From assembly GCA_013397795.1 (NCBI GenBank), contig VZTJ01000101.1, forward strand, positions 62,001 to 126,000: DNA of 64,000 nt, read 5' to 3'. The stretch is from Orthonyx spaldingii (lineage: Eukaryota > Chordata > Aves > Passeriformes > Orthonychidae). Under the pieces are notes generated by a model, which had not been told where the DNA came from, searched no databases, and saw nothing but the letters and a program-made list of their open reading frames with translations. Of the stretch, positions 1 through 13,300 are shown one piece after another. The position numbers and the translations under genes were made by a program. How positions within the stretch are numbered: position 1 is the stretch's first letter; every line of letters begins with the position of its first letter.

Positions 1-1268
1 CTTTAATTAGACCACAGGAATTTAAATGGATATCCTAGTTACTGGGAAAAAATTCTGTATTTTTAAAAAGTGTCATTGTTCAAAGTGACCAAATAGGATA
101 AAATACTGAAACTTGATGTAGCAAATTTTAGGGTGTCTCAGTTGAACTGGCTGTTATTTATTCCTGCAACAGCAGATTGTGAGCAAGCCTTTAGCACCCT
201 GCCAAAACCCAAGTTTTTATTCCAATGACATTTTTAAGTCCTGAGAAACTGGCAGTTGTTTGGGGCTTGGCTTTGAACTGTAACTTTGATCTGGTTTCCT
301 GGGATTGAAGAAGGAACGCACCACGGAGGAGCTGGGGCTGCATCTTAACTTCAGGCTTGGCTTAAAAGAACTTGTTCTTGAAATAAATGTGTTGGGTGTA
401 CCCTGAAGCTCACAAAAAGTTCATAGCCATGTAATTTGCCTTGATAAGAGGTTCAGAGCACTGCACATAAAAATAAAATAAAATAAAATAGGCAAAACAC
501 CTCTGCCTTCTGATCTGGCTCCAGAAAACAAGTGGCTCTTGAAGAAGCCAGCAGGGCTAGACCTGTTGGTTCCAGACTTGCTGCTAAACTGCAGCTTTTC
601 AGATCAAAGTCAGTGTGTTTTCAGGTTTGTGTTCTGTTATCAAAATGATTTTAGTGTGATTTCTCTCTTCAGTCTGGTTCTTACGCTTTTCTGAGTTAGG
701 ATATTTGCTCTTCAGGCTGCTGAAGTCTTTAGTTCTGAGAGTGTTGTGTGAGGGTTTCTCCTCTTCTTGCCTCCTCCTTTTCCTGCAGTTCACCTCTCCC
801 TCAGACAGACACTGGTTCTCATTGCCTAATCTGTGACCTGAGGCGTATTTTGTCATTGATTTTCCTTGCTCAGTGTTGTTTAGCTGCTAATACAGTATCT
901 TATTTTATTTTTTTTTCCCTCAGTGACACCTTTTTTGTGGCACATCAGTTGGTCTTCTCAAAATAATTCATCTTGTTCAAATCTAGATGTTGGAAGACTT
1001 CACTGGAAGCTGAAAATAAAGTATATAATTATGCCTTCATCTGTCATTATTAAAAATCTTGCTCTGAAGTTTGATTTTTTTTCGATTTCCATTGGCTTGA
1101 GTGCATCCCTGCCATGATGGAAGTTCCAAAATACAGAGAATAAAGAGGCTCTTGAGCTTCTGGAGGCTGTAGGTTGTATTGTAGTGCTTTACATGCTGCA
1201 TCTTCTCTTTCCCACCAATCAAATTAGGGCATGCCTAATCCAATTCGATTTGAAATGACTTCTTTCAG
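1..1268 (+). other. 3' part of an upstream DNAAF9 intron
   Basis: No convincing exon is present; the short open frames have no splice context and no similarity to the missing N-terminal part of DNAAF9. It holds a short AAAAT repeat near 469-490 and ends in a pyrimidine tract and AG at 1267-1268. Confidence 0.7.
469..490. repeat. (AAAAT)n microsatellite
   Basis: About four and a half tandem copies of a 5-bp AAAAT unit in intronic DNA. Confidence 0.85.
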
Positions 1269-1365
1269 TATGAAGATGAAGAGGCTGCAGAGGAATTCAA
1301 GATTTCCAGCTTTGTGGACATGGTCCGGGATTGCAGCCGCATCGGAATCCCCTACAGCTGCCAAG
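1269..1365 (+). CDS. DNAAF9: DNAAF9 exon w1 (window residues 1-33)
   Basis: First exon in the window, between a TTTCAG acceptor and a GTAGGC donor. It starts in phase 0 with an acidic YEDEEAAEEF run and ends one base into a Gly codon. It encodes the SFVDMVRDCSRIGIPYS segment typical of this family. Confidence 0.95.
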
Positions 1366-4300
1366 GTAGGCTGCTCTGTGCTCACAGTGGAAGTGTTTTG
1401 CACCCTGCAGCTTCAGGGAATGAAGATTTCCTTGCCTTTGGAGAGAAATACGGATTAGTAAGTCAACAGTTTCCTTTCAGCCTCTTTTTCCTTAAGAGTT
1501 GAATTTCTTTCTGAGAACTGGAAGCCCTGAGAGTTCATCTGGGGAGTGAATGCCCTCAGTGAGGCAGAGAAATGATTTGCATTCAGAGAAGTGTCTTGAG
1601 CTGCTACAGAAGTTCTCTGTTCCCATGGGAGCTCCAGATAAATCCTTCTTTATGTAAGGGAAGAATAAACATTTCTTTATGCAAGTTTCCTTTTTTAGTA
1701 CTGAAAAAAACCTTCCCTGCACGGCTTCCTGTGGGGATCTGGAGCCAGCCTTGAGCCTCAGCAATGTAATCTTGCATTCTTTTTTTATTCCTAATTCTTT
1801 ATTGCTTCCCTTAGGGAAGGGTGATATTCTCTGACTGCCTGGAGAGTCATTAATGGCTCATGGGGGAAGGACAGGGGTTCTGTGTTAGGAAGGATGTGAA
1901 GAAGTTGTGTCGTTTAAGGCTGATAGTGACACTTCACATGGTTTGCAGCTCCACCAGGGAGTGCCAGGAAGAAGAGTTTTCCTCTCCCCCATCTCAAAAT
2001 TCTGATTAAATGGGGATGATGGAAGAAATTCCATCCTGTGAGGGTGGGGAGGCCCTGGCACAGGGTGCCCAGAGAAGCTGTGGCTGCCCCTGGATCCCTA
2101 GAAGTGTCCAAGACCAGGCTGGATGGGGATTGGAGCACCCTGGGATAGTGGAAGGTGTCCCTGTCCGTGTCAGGAGTTGGAATGGGATGAGCTTTAAGGT
2201 CCCTTCCCAACCAAAGCCATCTGGGATTCTGTGATGTTGACAGTGTTTAGTTAAGGCCGAGTATTTGAGGAACTGAAGTGAGCAAAGCTCCCTGTTTACC
2301 ATCTTGAATTTTAATTGTTAATCAGCTTGTAATGAAGTTTGCAAGGAGATGTGGAATATCCTGAGAAAAAGGGGCAAAATTTAGGGTGTAGAGGAGCTTC
2401 TAAAAGCTGCCATCTGCACAAAGAATACTTTTCACTGAAAGATTTTCAGTTGTGCAAGGATGGAATGAGTCCCTCTGTGAATCTCGAGACCCTCTGTGAC
2501 TGTCAAGAGCTCAGGGAGAGCTGAATGCCAGGATTTGTGAGGGAGTTGTCCCTGTGTTTGCCCTCAGGCCACCTGCAGATCTTTGACATGTTCATCGTGG
2601 AGAAGTGGCCGATCGTCCAGGCCTTCGCGCTGGAGGGGATCGGCGGCGACGGCTTCTTCACCATGAAGTACGAAGTGAGTGCTTCCCTCTCTCGTTTCCT
2701 GTCTGAAGCAGAAGTTACTCACGACATTATTTTGTTTGCAAAGTACTTTTTGAGGTGATCTAGTCCTGACTCACTGCTCAAGTGAGCTGCTAGGTTGTGT
2801 TTAAAACTGAGTTTTAATTGTGCCGGGATGGAGACCCCAAGGTGTTGCTGAGATTCTCTTCTGGGCTACAAATTTTTTGTCCTGGATAAACCATTACTTG
2901 GACATTCTCCCCAGGCTTTTGCTGTGGTTTAGAACATTTTTTCCTTTCCTTCTAGAGCCTCCTCTGCCAATAACCCATTTTTTTACCCCTAGATGGATTT
3001 TTTTTTACCCTTAATTTTTTAGATGGGTTATAGACCTTCAAGAGCAGAGCAGGAGGGGCTGGTTAGTGACAAATACCTCGAGATGAGCTCAGAAAACAAA
3101 AGGTGACTGTGTTTCTTGGGTCACTGGTTTTGACTCAAGAGATGCATCTCCTTCTCTCACTGACACTGTATATTCGTGGGTCATCATGCCCTGCTGAAAA
3201 AGGCATCAGTGAGGATTTATTTGCTCCTATATTTAATAATCATTTACTGTTCCACTCTGAGCAACTTGTGTCATTGATTTGCCCATTTATTAATTATGCT
3301 CTGAACAGCATTTTCAGATGACAGCTTTGCATTTCTGTGCTTGTTTAAAGCTTCTTTCATTTCATTTTTTGAACCTCTGCCACAGCAATGCAGATGTCCT
3401 ATTTTTCTTATCACTCCTCCATTTTTACAGCCACAAAGGGCTTTTGTCTGGGTTCTGATAGCTGGAAAACCCCCAAAGAATTAAGAGTGCCATTGTTAAA
3501 GTCTCACCATATCTAGAATTGTATATGCTTGCTCAGAAATCTGTTCTGTGAATTCATGTGCCTTTCTGAGCCCTCTTCTATTTCCCCTGGTTCCTTTCTT
3601 CAGGATTTTTTCATTCCATCACTGGGACTGTAACACCTTGGGGTGTGAACCTGCACAAACCATTAAACACAGAGTGCAGACAGATGAGCATCTTCAGGGA
3701 GGGCAATCAATAGCCCTTCTTGATGTCTGAAATGAGCCAATGAAAATTTGACTGGCAGTTCAGGAGTTGTTTGGGTCTTTAATTGCCCTGTAATTACACC
3801 AGTTCATTTCACAAATCCATAGAGGCTCTGAAAAAATGTTCAGACGCTGTGGCACAGTCAGAACCTCTCCTGTGTGATCCAGGGAGCTGATACTGTCTCC
3901 AAGCACTCCTGAACTCTTAAAAAGGGGCAGGGAAAATTCTTGGACTCCTTTTTTAAGAGCAATCATCTTGGCTCTGGCAGTCCAGCCAGCTCCAGCTGGA
4001 GTTCTTGCTTGCTTCCTCCTTGAAATCATGAGGGGATTTCAAGTGGGAAGTGACATTCTTTACTTTTTATGTGAGTGTTTGTGTGGTTCTCTGTCTGTCA
4101 GGCAGCTGCTCTGTGTCACTGGTGGGGGAGGAAGCCAGGCTGGGAGAGGAAGTGCATTTGGGATCACTCTAAATGGCCTATAAATTAATACATCTGCCAT
4201 TATTAAAAGGGGAGTTCTTTGGTGCATTTTTAGCTCAGACTTTCCCCTCTGAGATTTTCCCTCTGCTGTGTGTTCTCTTAGATTTGAATGTAATCGAAGG

Positions 4301-7300
4301 ATGATAGTTCAGGATTTTTCCCAGTCTTTTAAAGGCAGTTGCTCTCTTACTGCAGAACTCAGAGTTGCTCAAGATGCTGTAGGTTAGAAAATTTACTGTA
4401 TTTATAGGAATGGAATGGAAGTGAGGTCTGGAAAATCATTATTAACCCAGCTAATTACACGAGTACCTGGAATAACTGTAAAGCAGTGGGTTAAAAAAAT
4501 TCCAGCCAGCGTTGCATTTTTAATTGAGTGTGTGATGGGGGATCCTGGAAATGCAGAAATCATTCAGATACAAGTGTCCCTTAAGAATATATTTTTAAAT
4601 ATTATTCTCATATGCATCATCCTACTACTTGGAAGAAGGGACTGCAAAGTTAAACTGTCTTAGCCTAAATTTACAGTAACTTAGAGCAAGAATTGGCTGG
4701 TGCTCAGGATGAGTAACCCTGGAATCTGCTTTATGGCTGTCTTAACTCAGAAAACTCAGCTTGCCCTTTTCCCTGCACCAGCTCATGCTGTTCTTTGCTG
4801 TTAAACTGAAGAACTTTGTGAAATGATTTGTTTGGAGGATGCAGAGTGGCACAGAGTTCAAGCTGTCATTCGAGGAGGAGAGTCTCTGCACTTGTGTCTG
4901 GTCAGGTCTTTTGTAACAGGGTCAAAATATTTGTGAAATCAGAGTTTAGAAGCACTGTTAGACAGGGCAATGTGCTCCAAGGCTGGCTCAGAGCAGCTTC
5001 AGCCTGAATCTGTGGCCTTTTTCGTGGTGTTTTTGACAGAAATGTGTTTAAAATCTCTTGCAGTTGATGGATGTCAGCGTTGATTTGTGGAAGACCTACA
5101 GCAAAATGGATCCTGTGTCCTTGGAGGATTTGCTCTTTGAGGTAATGCAGGTGAAATGTTCTGAACCAGCTCCTGGTGGGTGTAACCACAGAGTAAAAGT
5201 GTTGTGATTTTGTTTGGTTTCAATGGTGTTTATGGGCTCAATCTACAGGCTCTGCCTGCTGCTGCTTGCAGGGTCTCCTTCCATTCCTTAAATCTACCAA
5301 AAACTCTGCAGAACTCTAAAATAACTTGGCTTGGATTCCTTGAATTTCTTACTTTACCTGAAAATCTCCTAAAAGTTTTTCTTCATGTCATTAAACCATG
5401 TACAAAATACATGAAGTTGCTGTGGTTTTGTGTGTTAATCCTCATTTTGCAGCAAGGAGGGTTAAAAAAAATCCCCTTTAACACACAGCCATTCTTCCAG
5501 GAGGAAAAAGCACTTTTCAGATGCTTTGTAACTCCTTTCAGTGGGGAACAGTGACACTCAGTGGCTGCCCTGATGCTTTGGGAAATACAAACAGTGGGAA
5601 GGGATTCTCACATTAATGCCATGCTCTGATCTCAGTTCTAGAGGAGAAAGCATTGTATAAATATTGGTATTTATAATTTAATAGTATGTATATTTTGTAA
5701 GTATTGGTATATATTGTTAATTTTTTATCTGTTTCTAGCTTGACAGCAATTTAATATGTAGCAAATTCAGCAGTAATTAATCCTTTATTAATAAAATATT
5801 GGTAGTTCACACCAATTTGGTTGTTTAATCAACTGCTGGAATGAAAATTAAAATATGGTAGAGTTTTTACAAGGCTCTCAGTCTAAGAAACCACTCTCTG
5901 ATACTTCACTTTCCCCTCTCTATGTGAAGTGAGATTAATGTTTGGGACTTGTCCTACACTCTGAGCAGACCTATTTATCATAATTTGAAGTTTTCAGCCT
6001 GAAAGTTGTTGTTAAATTGACTTAAATTTTCTGAAAAAAAATGAAACACGAACCACACAGCCACAAAAAGACACCCTGGAACCCAGCAGAATGTCCTTAT
6101 CTTTTCAAATGCATTTATTGTCCTGAGCTTATTATTTCAGTCTGCATTCCAGTGAAATGTCACCTTTGCCTTCCTCTCTCTGCTCTAACACTTGCCTCGG
6201 GAAGTAATGTCAAATATTTTCCTTCTAGGATTTAATGCTTTTTGAACACCAGTGGACCAACTTTTTTGCTAATTTTGACACTGAAATTCCCTTCATTCTG
6301 GAGCTCTCAGAATCTCAGGCGGGGGAGGTAGGCCTGCTTCAGCAATCCTGGAAAATCCTGCTGTCATCCATGCACAAGGAATAATTATTCAGCATTAGTT
6401 TGGTTTTTTTCCCCTATCCCATCTCACCTTTCATGTTTGAGGAATGGAAATGTATGGTTTGGGTTTTTTAAAGTCACCACCCACCTTAAAAATCCATGGA
6501 ATGAGGGCTTAGGGCTGCTGGGGTAATTCAGTCAAGAGTTTGCTCACTGATAATTCAGTTTAGGTGATTTATATCTGCACAAGGGATATTTGTAGGTGGA
6601 TTAACTTTCATGTGGATGGAATCTGGCATGTGCAGGGCTTACCAAGTGGAATTTGCACATATCAAACCTCAAACATAACTGAGGGGGTAGCACAGGGCAT
6701 GGGAGAGAAGAGCACAGGATTTCTGGGGGTGGCTGTTGCTTTTGAAGCATTTTGTTGCTTTCTTTGAGCAACCTGGGATAGTGGAAGGTGTCCCATGGCA
6801 GGTGATTGGAACTGGATGGGCTTTAAGGTCCCTCCCAACCTAAACCATTCAATGATTTAATAATATGAGAGACTTAGTGATGTTTGTGTTTATTTATGAA
6901 GGTTTATTTGTTTCTGAAAGTATTTTTTGAGGTTTCAGGAGTTTTCTCTGAGAAGGATAATTCAGATTTTTTCTCAATGATGGGATATTTCACACTTCTG
7001 TTCATGTACTTCTTAATAATTTTTTTTTTTTTCAATTCTTAACAGCCCTTCAGAAGTTATTTCAGCCATGGCATGATCTCAAGCCATATAACAGATAACA
7101 GGTATTTATTACTCATTATTGCCTGTGGTGCCACTACTACCTCAATATTTTATTTCCATATCTCTGATGCCATAATGCTTAAAATTCCTTTTGGGACCAT
7201 TTCATACTGAAAAAAACCCATGCAAAGGCACTTCCTGGAAGGATAAGCTGAATTTTCACAGGATTTAATGCTGTAATTCTTATACATGCCATGTAAATTT

Positions 7301-10300
7301 GTGCATTCTTAATATTTATCAGTTCCTTCCCTGTTCCATCCCTGCAAGTGTCCAAGGCCAGGCTGGACAGGGCTTGGGGCAACCTGGGATACTGGAAGGG
7401 GTGGAACTGGATGGTCTTTAAGGTCCCTTCCAACCCAAACCATGTGATTCTATGGCAGAGTTTTAACTGAAAGCTGTTGTTTATCTGAAGGCTGTGTTGC
7501 CAAATCCACATTGTGCTGTTTTGAGCTAAATCAAGGTTTCTTTAGCTACTTGAATCTCTCTGCACATTCTTCTGAATTTAGAATAAACCAGTGGAGTTCA
7601 ATGCCCTTTACTGCTGGCAGCATCCTTTGTTGTTTGCATTGGAATAATGAAAGGAAAATCCTTGACCTCTCCAGCTGAGTCTTGGGCCCAAAGCCAGAAC
7701 TAAACCCAAAATAGTTTCGTTTGTTTCCAGCACAGTCATTTCAGGGTTTTTCAAGATACTGAATTTTAAACTAATCAGCTTTTCAAGGCAGTTTTAAGAT
7801 AAAAGAATCTTCTAAGAGCATTTGGGAACAGCCTTGAGATAAGTTATTGCATTTGAAAGAAATTGTCATCTTTTAAATAAGCAGTTTTTTTCTTTGGGAC
7901 TTGGTCTTTTCAATGGGAAGCTTTGTGCAGCTTTAGTAAATTGTTTTGATCCTCCTCCTGTAGTGAGAAATTCAGCAGTTGGTCCATCACCCTTGAAAGC
8001 TTTGGTTTGATTTGCTGTTTGTAAACTTCCTGCAAGAATTGTGGTGGTGATTCCCTCTCTCCTCCCCAGCCCGAGCCGGCAGCCCTTTGTCCTGTTTGGC
8101 AGCCACTCCACAAAGGAGAACCTGAACTCTGGGAACTTTAATTTTCCATCTGAAGGACACCTGGTTCGAAACACTGGCCTTGGTGGAAGCACTGCCAAGC
8201 ACATGGTAAGGCTTTGGGGAAGTTATCTGAGATTTTGAAGCATTGTATATTTGCTTTTTCTTCGTTTGTTTTTTGTGCTTTTTTTCATGAATTAAATACT
8301 TAATTCTTCTTAACATAAAGCACCTAAACAATCCATCAGTTTAAGGAAGAAATTTGCTTTTTCTTGCTCTTTCCAAGTTAAGCCATACTGGATTCCTAAT
8401 CAGGGACTGGTGAATGAGTTAAAATAATTTATTCTCAATAAAAAGACAACTTTTTAAATACCTGTGGTGCTGTAAGTGGGTGGGGGAGAGGGAAATGCTG
8501 TTTGTGAGGATGTGTGTCCTGGCCACAAAGTGAGAAAACCTTCTATGATACACTTAACTGTGACACACAGATTTTATTTTAATCACATTTGTTTAGCAAT
8601 TTATTTTGAAAGAAATGAAAACTTTTTTTGATAATACCTTTGTGAATAGACCTGTGATACTGACACCTATCCAAATTCCAGCGTGTGCTCAGCAGCTGTT
8701 GATGAAACTCTGAAAAGCCTTTGATAGTTGCAGGAATGTTGTGATGAAAAGCTGTCAAGATTAACTTGTTTCCATTTCCAAGTGAAAGCTTGGTTGTTAA
8801 ACATTTGATGAGGTCCGTGGCCGTGCCCGGGCAGGCGACCCCAGGGAATTGGGATCCTCTGGCTGGAGGGCCTGGGTGGCTCCAGAAGGCAACTGGCAGC
8901 GAAGGAGGAGAGAGGTAGAGTGTGCAGAGAGCTCCCTGCTGCCTCCAGGGGCTCGGGGAGTGGCAGTGATGTGAGCTGCTGGGCAGCTGGATGTGGCCAT
9001 GGTGGAGTGAGCGCATGAGTGAGGCCATGAGTCCATGAGTTGTCAGCATTTCATGTGGAGCTGCCTCAGGGATGGATGGACGTGGGGCTCTGGGCGCAAA
9101 TCACGTGTCGAGAGCCTGAGAAAGGAGTGGTTTTTGCATCCTGGTGAAATCTCATCCTCCATTTGCTGCTCTAACACTGTGTCTGTAAAAAACACTTCCA
9201 ATCCTGTCTTTTCTTCCCTTGTTAACAGTAAGATACCATTTGATACCTTTGAAAATGCAAGTACTGTGTTATTCTGATGTACTTGCTCCATCTGTTGTCC
9301 TCAGATTCTGATGCTGTTCTTAAAAAGGTGGTTTATTTACAGGTACAGGTGATACTGTTTTAATAGGGTGTCATGAAAATAGTAAATAAGACCAAGTGCC
9401 AGCATAGTTATGGGAACCTGACACACTTTCCTCTTCATGAAAAGAGCAGTTGACATAGGAAATTGAAAACACAAGTCAGAGCTCATCTCCTTTCCAAAGT
9501 CTTTCAACCATTCAGGTCAAGTCAAAAGTGAAATAGACCTTTGAAAACGTAAGTTGCTTTTTCACAATCCAGTTCCGTCTGTGTCGTAACCTTCTGTAGT
9601 CTGTCAGTGCTTAGAAGACTTAAGGGGAACGTAGTTAATTGTTAATTATGGCACCAGTTTGTTTTACTGATGTCTCTTGTATCTCATTAATACTGACTGC
9701 TAGGTAGTGCAGTGTGTATCTCCAAAGGGACCTCTGGCTTGTTCAAGGACCTATTTTTTTGGAGCTACTCACATTCCTTTCCTGGGTAAGTACATTAAAT
9801 ATACCAAGGCAGTTATTACCTCTGATTCCATGAAAATTTGCAGCAATTAAAAGCTTTTGTTTCCTTTATAAGCATCAGGCCATGGAGTGGTAGATTCTGT
9901 AGCCAGTGCATGAAATCATAGCAGGTTTTGTGGATAAAATCTGTCAGATCTGAGTGTTAAACGTAAAACCTGTCAGATCTCAGCATGCAAATCTTTTTTA
10001 AAGTACTAAGTGAATATTCAAGTCCCTGTTCCATATGGGTTTATAAAAAAACAGTCTCCAAAAACACAGCAAGTCAAGCTGGTAGTTGTCAAATAACTGA
10101 AGATTTTTGAAAGGATAAAGAAAATTCTTTCACTTCTATCTTTTATCTCTGGTTTGGACCCAGTATAATGAGTTACAATAGCTGTATTCCCAAATAAAAA
10201 CAAGCCATGTAAAATTAAAAAAACCCTTTTTCTTATGTATTTTAAATGGCTGGAAGAGTCCATGGATAAAGTCAGTCCTTAGGGTTATCTTGAAATCATA

Positions 10301-13300
10301 CTGAGCTCAGAAAAGCTGAAGAGAAGATGTTTGGAGAGTTGGAATTCCAGCCTGTGTTTCCCCTAGTAACATAAAATACTGGATAAATTTCATGTAAGAT
10401 GTGCAGCAGAAATGTTCTCAAAGTGCTTAAACCAAACCTTTTTTGTTTTAATACAGGAAATGACAACGAGATGCACAAGCAAACTGACCAAGTGTAAGCT
10501 GCCAACTTTTTATATTTTTCCTTAACTCTTCTCTCCCTTTCTACCTCGTGGCAGTAGGTGAAACCTGCTTTTAGTGGCTGTTGGCATTTGCAGAGACTTT
10601 TTTATTCAGAATGATGTGCATGGGAGAGGGTTTCAAAGGCAAAATGCTCGTGGAGAGTTTAAGTGGGTAGATCAGGAGTTGTTAGTGTGACAGCAGCAAG
10701 GAAGGAGAGGAAATATTAGTTAATTTTGCTCAAATTGTAGTAAAAAAAATTACATTAACAGTTGCTTGAATCATTTTAAAAGATACTTCATATATACCAA
10801 AAAGGGGACAAGTATCTCAGGCTGTAGCATCTTGCACAGATGGAAGGAAAAGTAATATTTAGACCAGTTCCATAAACCATGTGTAAGATTTATGATGCTG
10901 AGTGAAAATGCCAACAGGGAACTCTCAGACTTGTGAAGAAATTCACTGTGTTAAAGTTAGATCAAAGCTAAATTTTCACTTGGGAAGCTGCAAAGCTTCT
11001 GCACATTTGAACCTTCTCAAAAAGAGATTTTGTTTATCCATGTTGATGTCCACTTCCTTTGCATGTTGTAGATCCCTGTCCAGCTTGGAGAACACAGCAG
11101 AAAATCTGCTTTGGTCCTGCTCTCTCTCTTGATAAACCAGACCTTTCCTCAGAGATTTTGTCCTCCTTGGTAGTTGGGATCATTTTAGGAGCCTGTTTTT
11201 GCTTCTGCAAAGCTGCATGACCTGGTAGCAAAGATATTAAAGATAATAAAGATATTAAAGATGTGTCAGTACTGTCACACTAAACACTGTTGGCTCTTGG
11301 TGATTGTGAGACATAAAAATGGAGTTACTGCACTGAGCAGCAGATTTTCCCTTTTTTATAGAAAACTGAACTCCAACAGGCATTTTTTCTTGTACATATA
11401 TATTCTGCTCAAATATTTTTTGTACTTCTTCAGAAATCCTTTGTACTAAATGCATTTTTAATCAAGATTAGTAGAGAGGCTCTAAACAAAGCAGAGGTCA
11501 GTTGATAAAGGCAGTAATTTTAAAATAATATCTTTTTCTTGGAAGCATCCCTGTATTGGATGAAATAATCTAATTTCAACAACAGCAGCATAATTGGCTC
11601 TTTTGGCAAACTTGATCTCATGATTTTTGACTTGGTTTGCAGTTGAGTCCTGTAACTGGTTCTCATAGTTGTCAGTATTTTATAAAAAGTGAAATAAAAA
11701 GTATTTTATGAACACTATTCAGTCCAGATTTGGCTTTATTGGTTGGCTGAAGTGCATAAACCAACTCTGTAAATTGAAGGATAAACTGGGGTAAAGTTTG
11801 TGGTTTTATTTTTTTTTAAGGGAAATGCTTCAGAAGCAACACAACAAGAAATCCTGTGCTATTTTATGTTTTGCACTGCTAGCTTTAAAACATTCAAATG
11901 GGAAGAAGAGTAAGGTAAAGGACACCTGACTGAGGTGTTTCCTTGCAAATATACATGTGAGCTTGAGAGAAAGGGGGAATGGTTATAAAGTCTGGAAGAA
12001 TTAAAATCTAAAGGAATTAAATTCCTTTACTGGGTGCACTGAAAACGTACTAACTGCATATGAAAGCACAGGAAATTACAGACAAGAAACCTGAAAAAGC
12101 AGTGAGAAAGCTGAATTTTAAAATCACTTGGCTGCTGTTGGGGGTGATCAAAGACCAGCACTGGTGCTTTTTGAGATTCCTCCATGTTTGGGATCTTCAG
12201 ATGCTTTTTTCCAACCTTCAGGAACGCTTTGCACGTGGCTTAAATGCTGGATCCTTCTCCTTCCTGCCCCCTCGTCCCTCCCTCGATACTGACAGTGGCA
12301 GAGCAGTAATGAGAGGACTTAAATTTTAGGGAAGCAGTAATTTTGTTGATCTGCTCATCTTTTTGTTGTGATTTAGCAGGAAGTCAGAAGCTGATGTTTC
12401 TTAGTTGGGCACACGTGGGTTATGTTTTTCCAGTGGTTCTGGAGCTGAGAGTCACTCCTGGCTTCACCTGACTTGAGTTTATTTCTGCACAATTTTTTCA
12501 GTCCCCTTTTAAGAAGGGAATTAGATGAGATGTGATGGAGATCTCATGGAATTTGTGGAATGGTTTGAGTTGTAAAAGACCTTTAAAAATCATTTCATTC
12601 CACCCTGCTGCCATGGGCAGGGACACCTTCTACTATCCCAAGTTGCTCCAAACTCCATCCAACCTGGCCTTGGACACTTCCAGGGATCCAGGAGCAGCCA
12701 CAGCTTCTCTGGGAAATCCATTCCACCCTCACAGGGAACAATTCCTTCCCCAAAATCCCATCTGTCCCTCCCCTCTGTCAATGTGAAGCCATTCCCTGTG
12801 TCCTGGCACTCCAGGCCCTGCATTTAGGATGTGTTTCTAAACCCAACTGCAGCAAAAGTCAGCAGTACAACATATTTTTTGTTCTTGACTACCAAAAGCA
12901 CCAGATACATTTGTGTCAAGAGCTATTTCCCCCAAATATCCTGTAATTTGAGCAATTTCCTCGCTCTAATTTAATTTGCTTAAACAGAAAGCTTAATTAT
13001 AAAGCTCCTTCTCCACTTATTTCAACAAGGACCCCTTTCTTATAAATAAGGGAGTTGTGCAATGAGAGGAAAAACTGCTCCTTGAAAGAGAGGAGGAAGA
13101 AAACTCTACCTGTCCAGTAAATGTTGTGTTTGTATTTCTCTTCAGTACGCTGTTGTCGCAAATATATTCTGCTGTTGTAGAGGCTGTGCTTGCTGGCATT
13201 GAGTGCTATGCTAAAACTTCCACTGAATCCAAGGTAAATGAAGCACCCTGTAATTGTTCTCTCTCTGTAATTGTTGGTTTGGATTGCTTGCAGTAGGAGA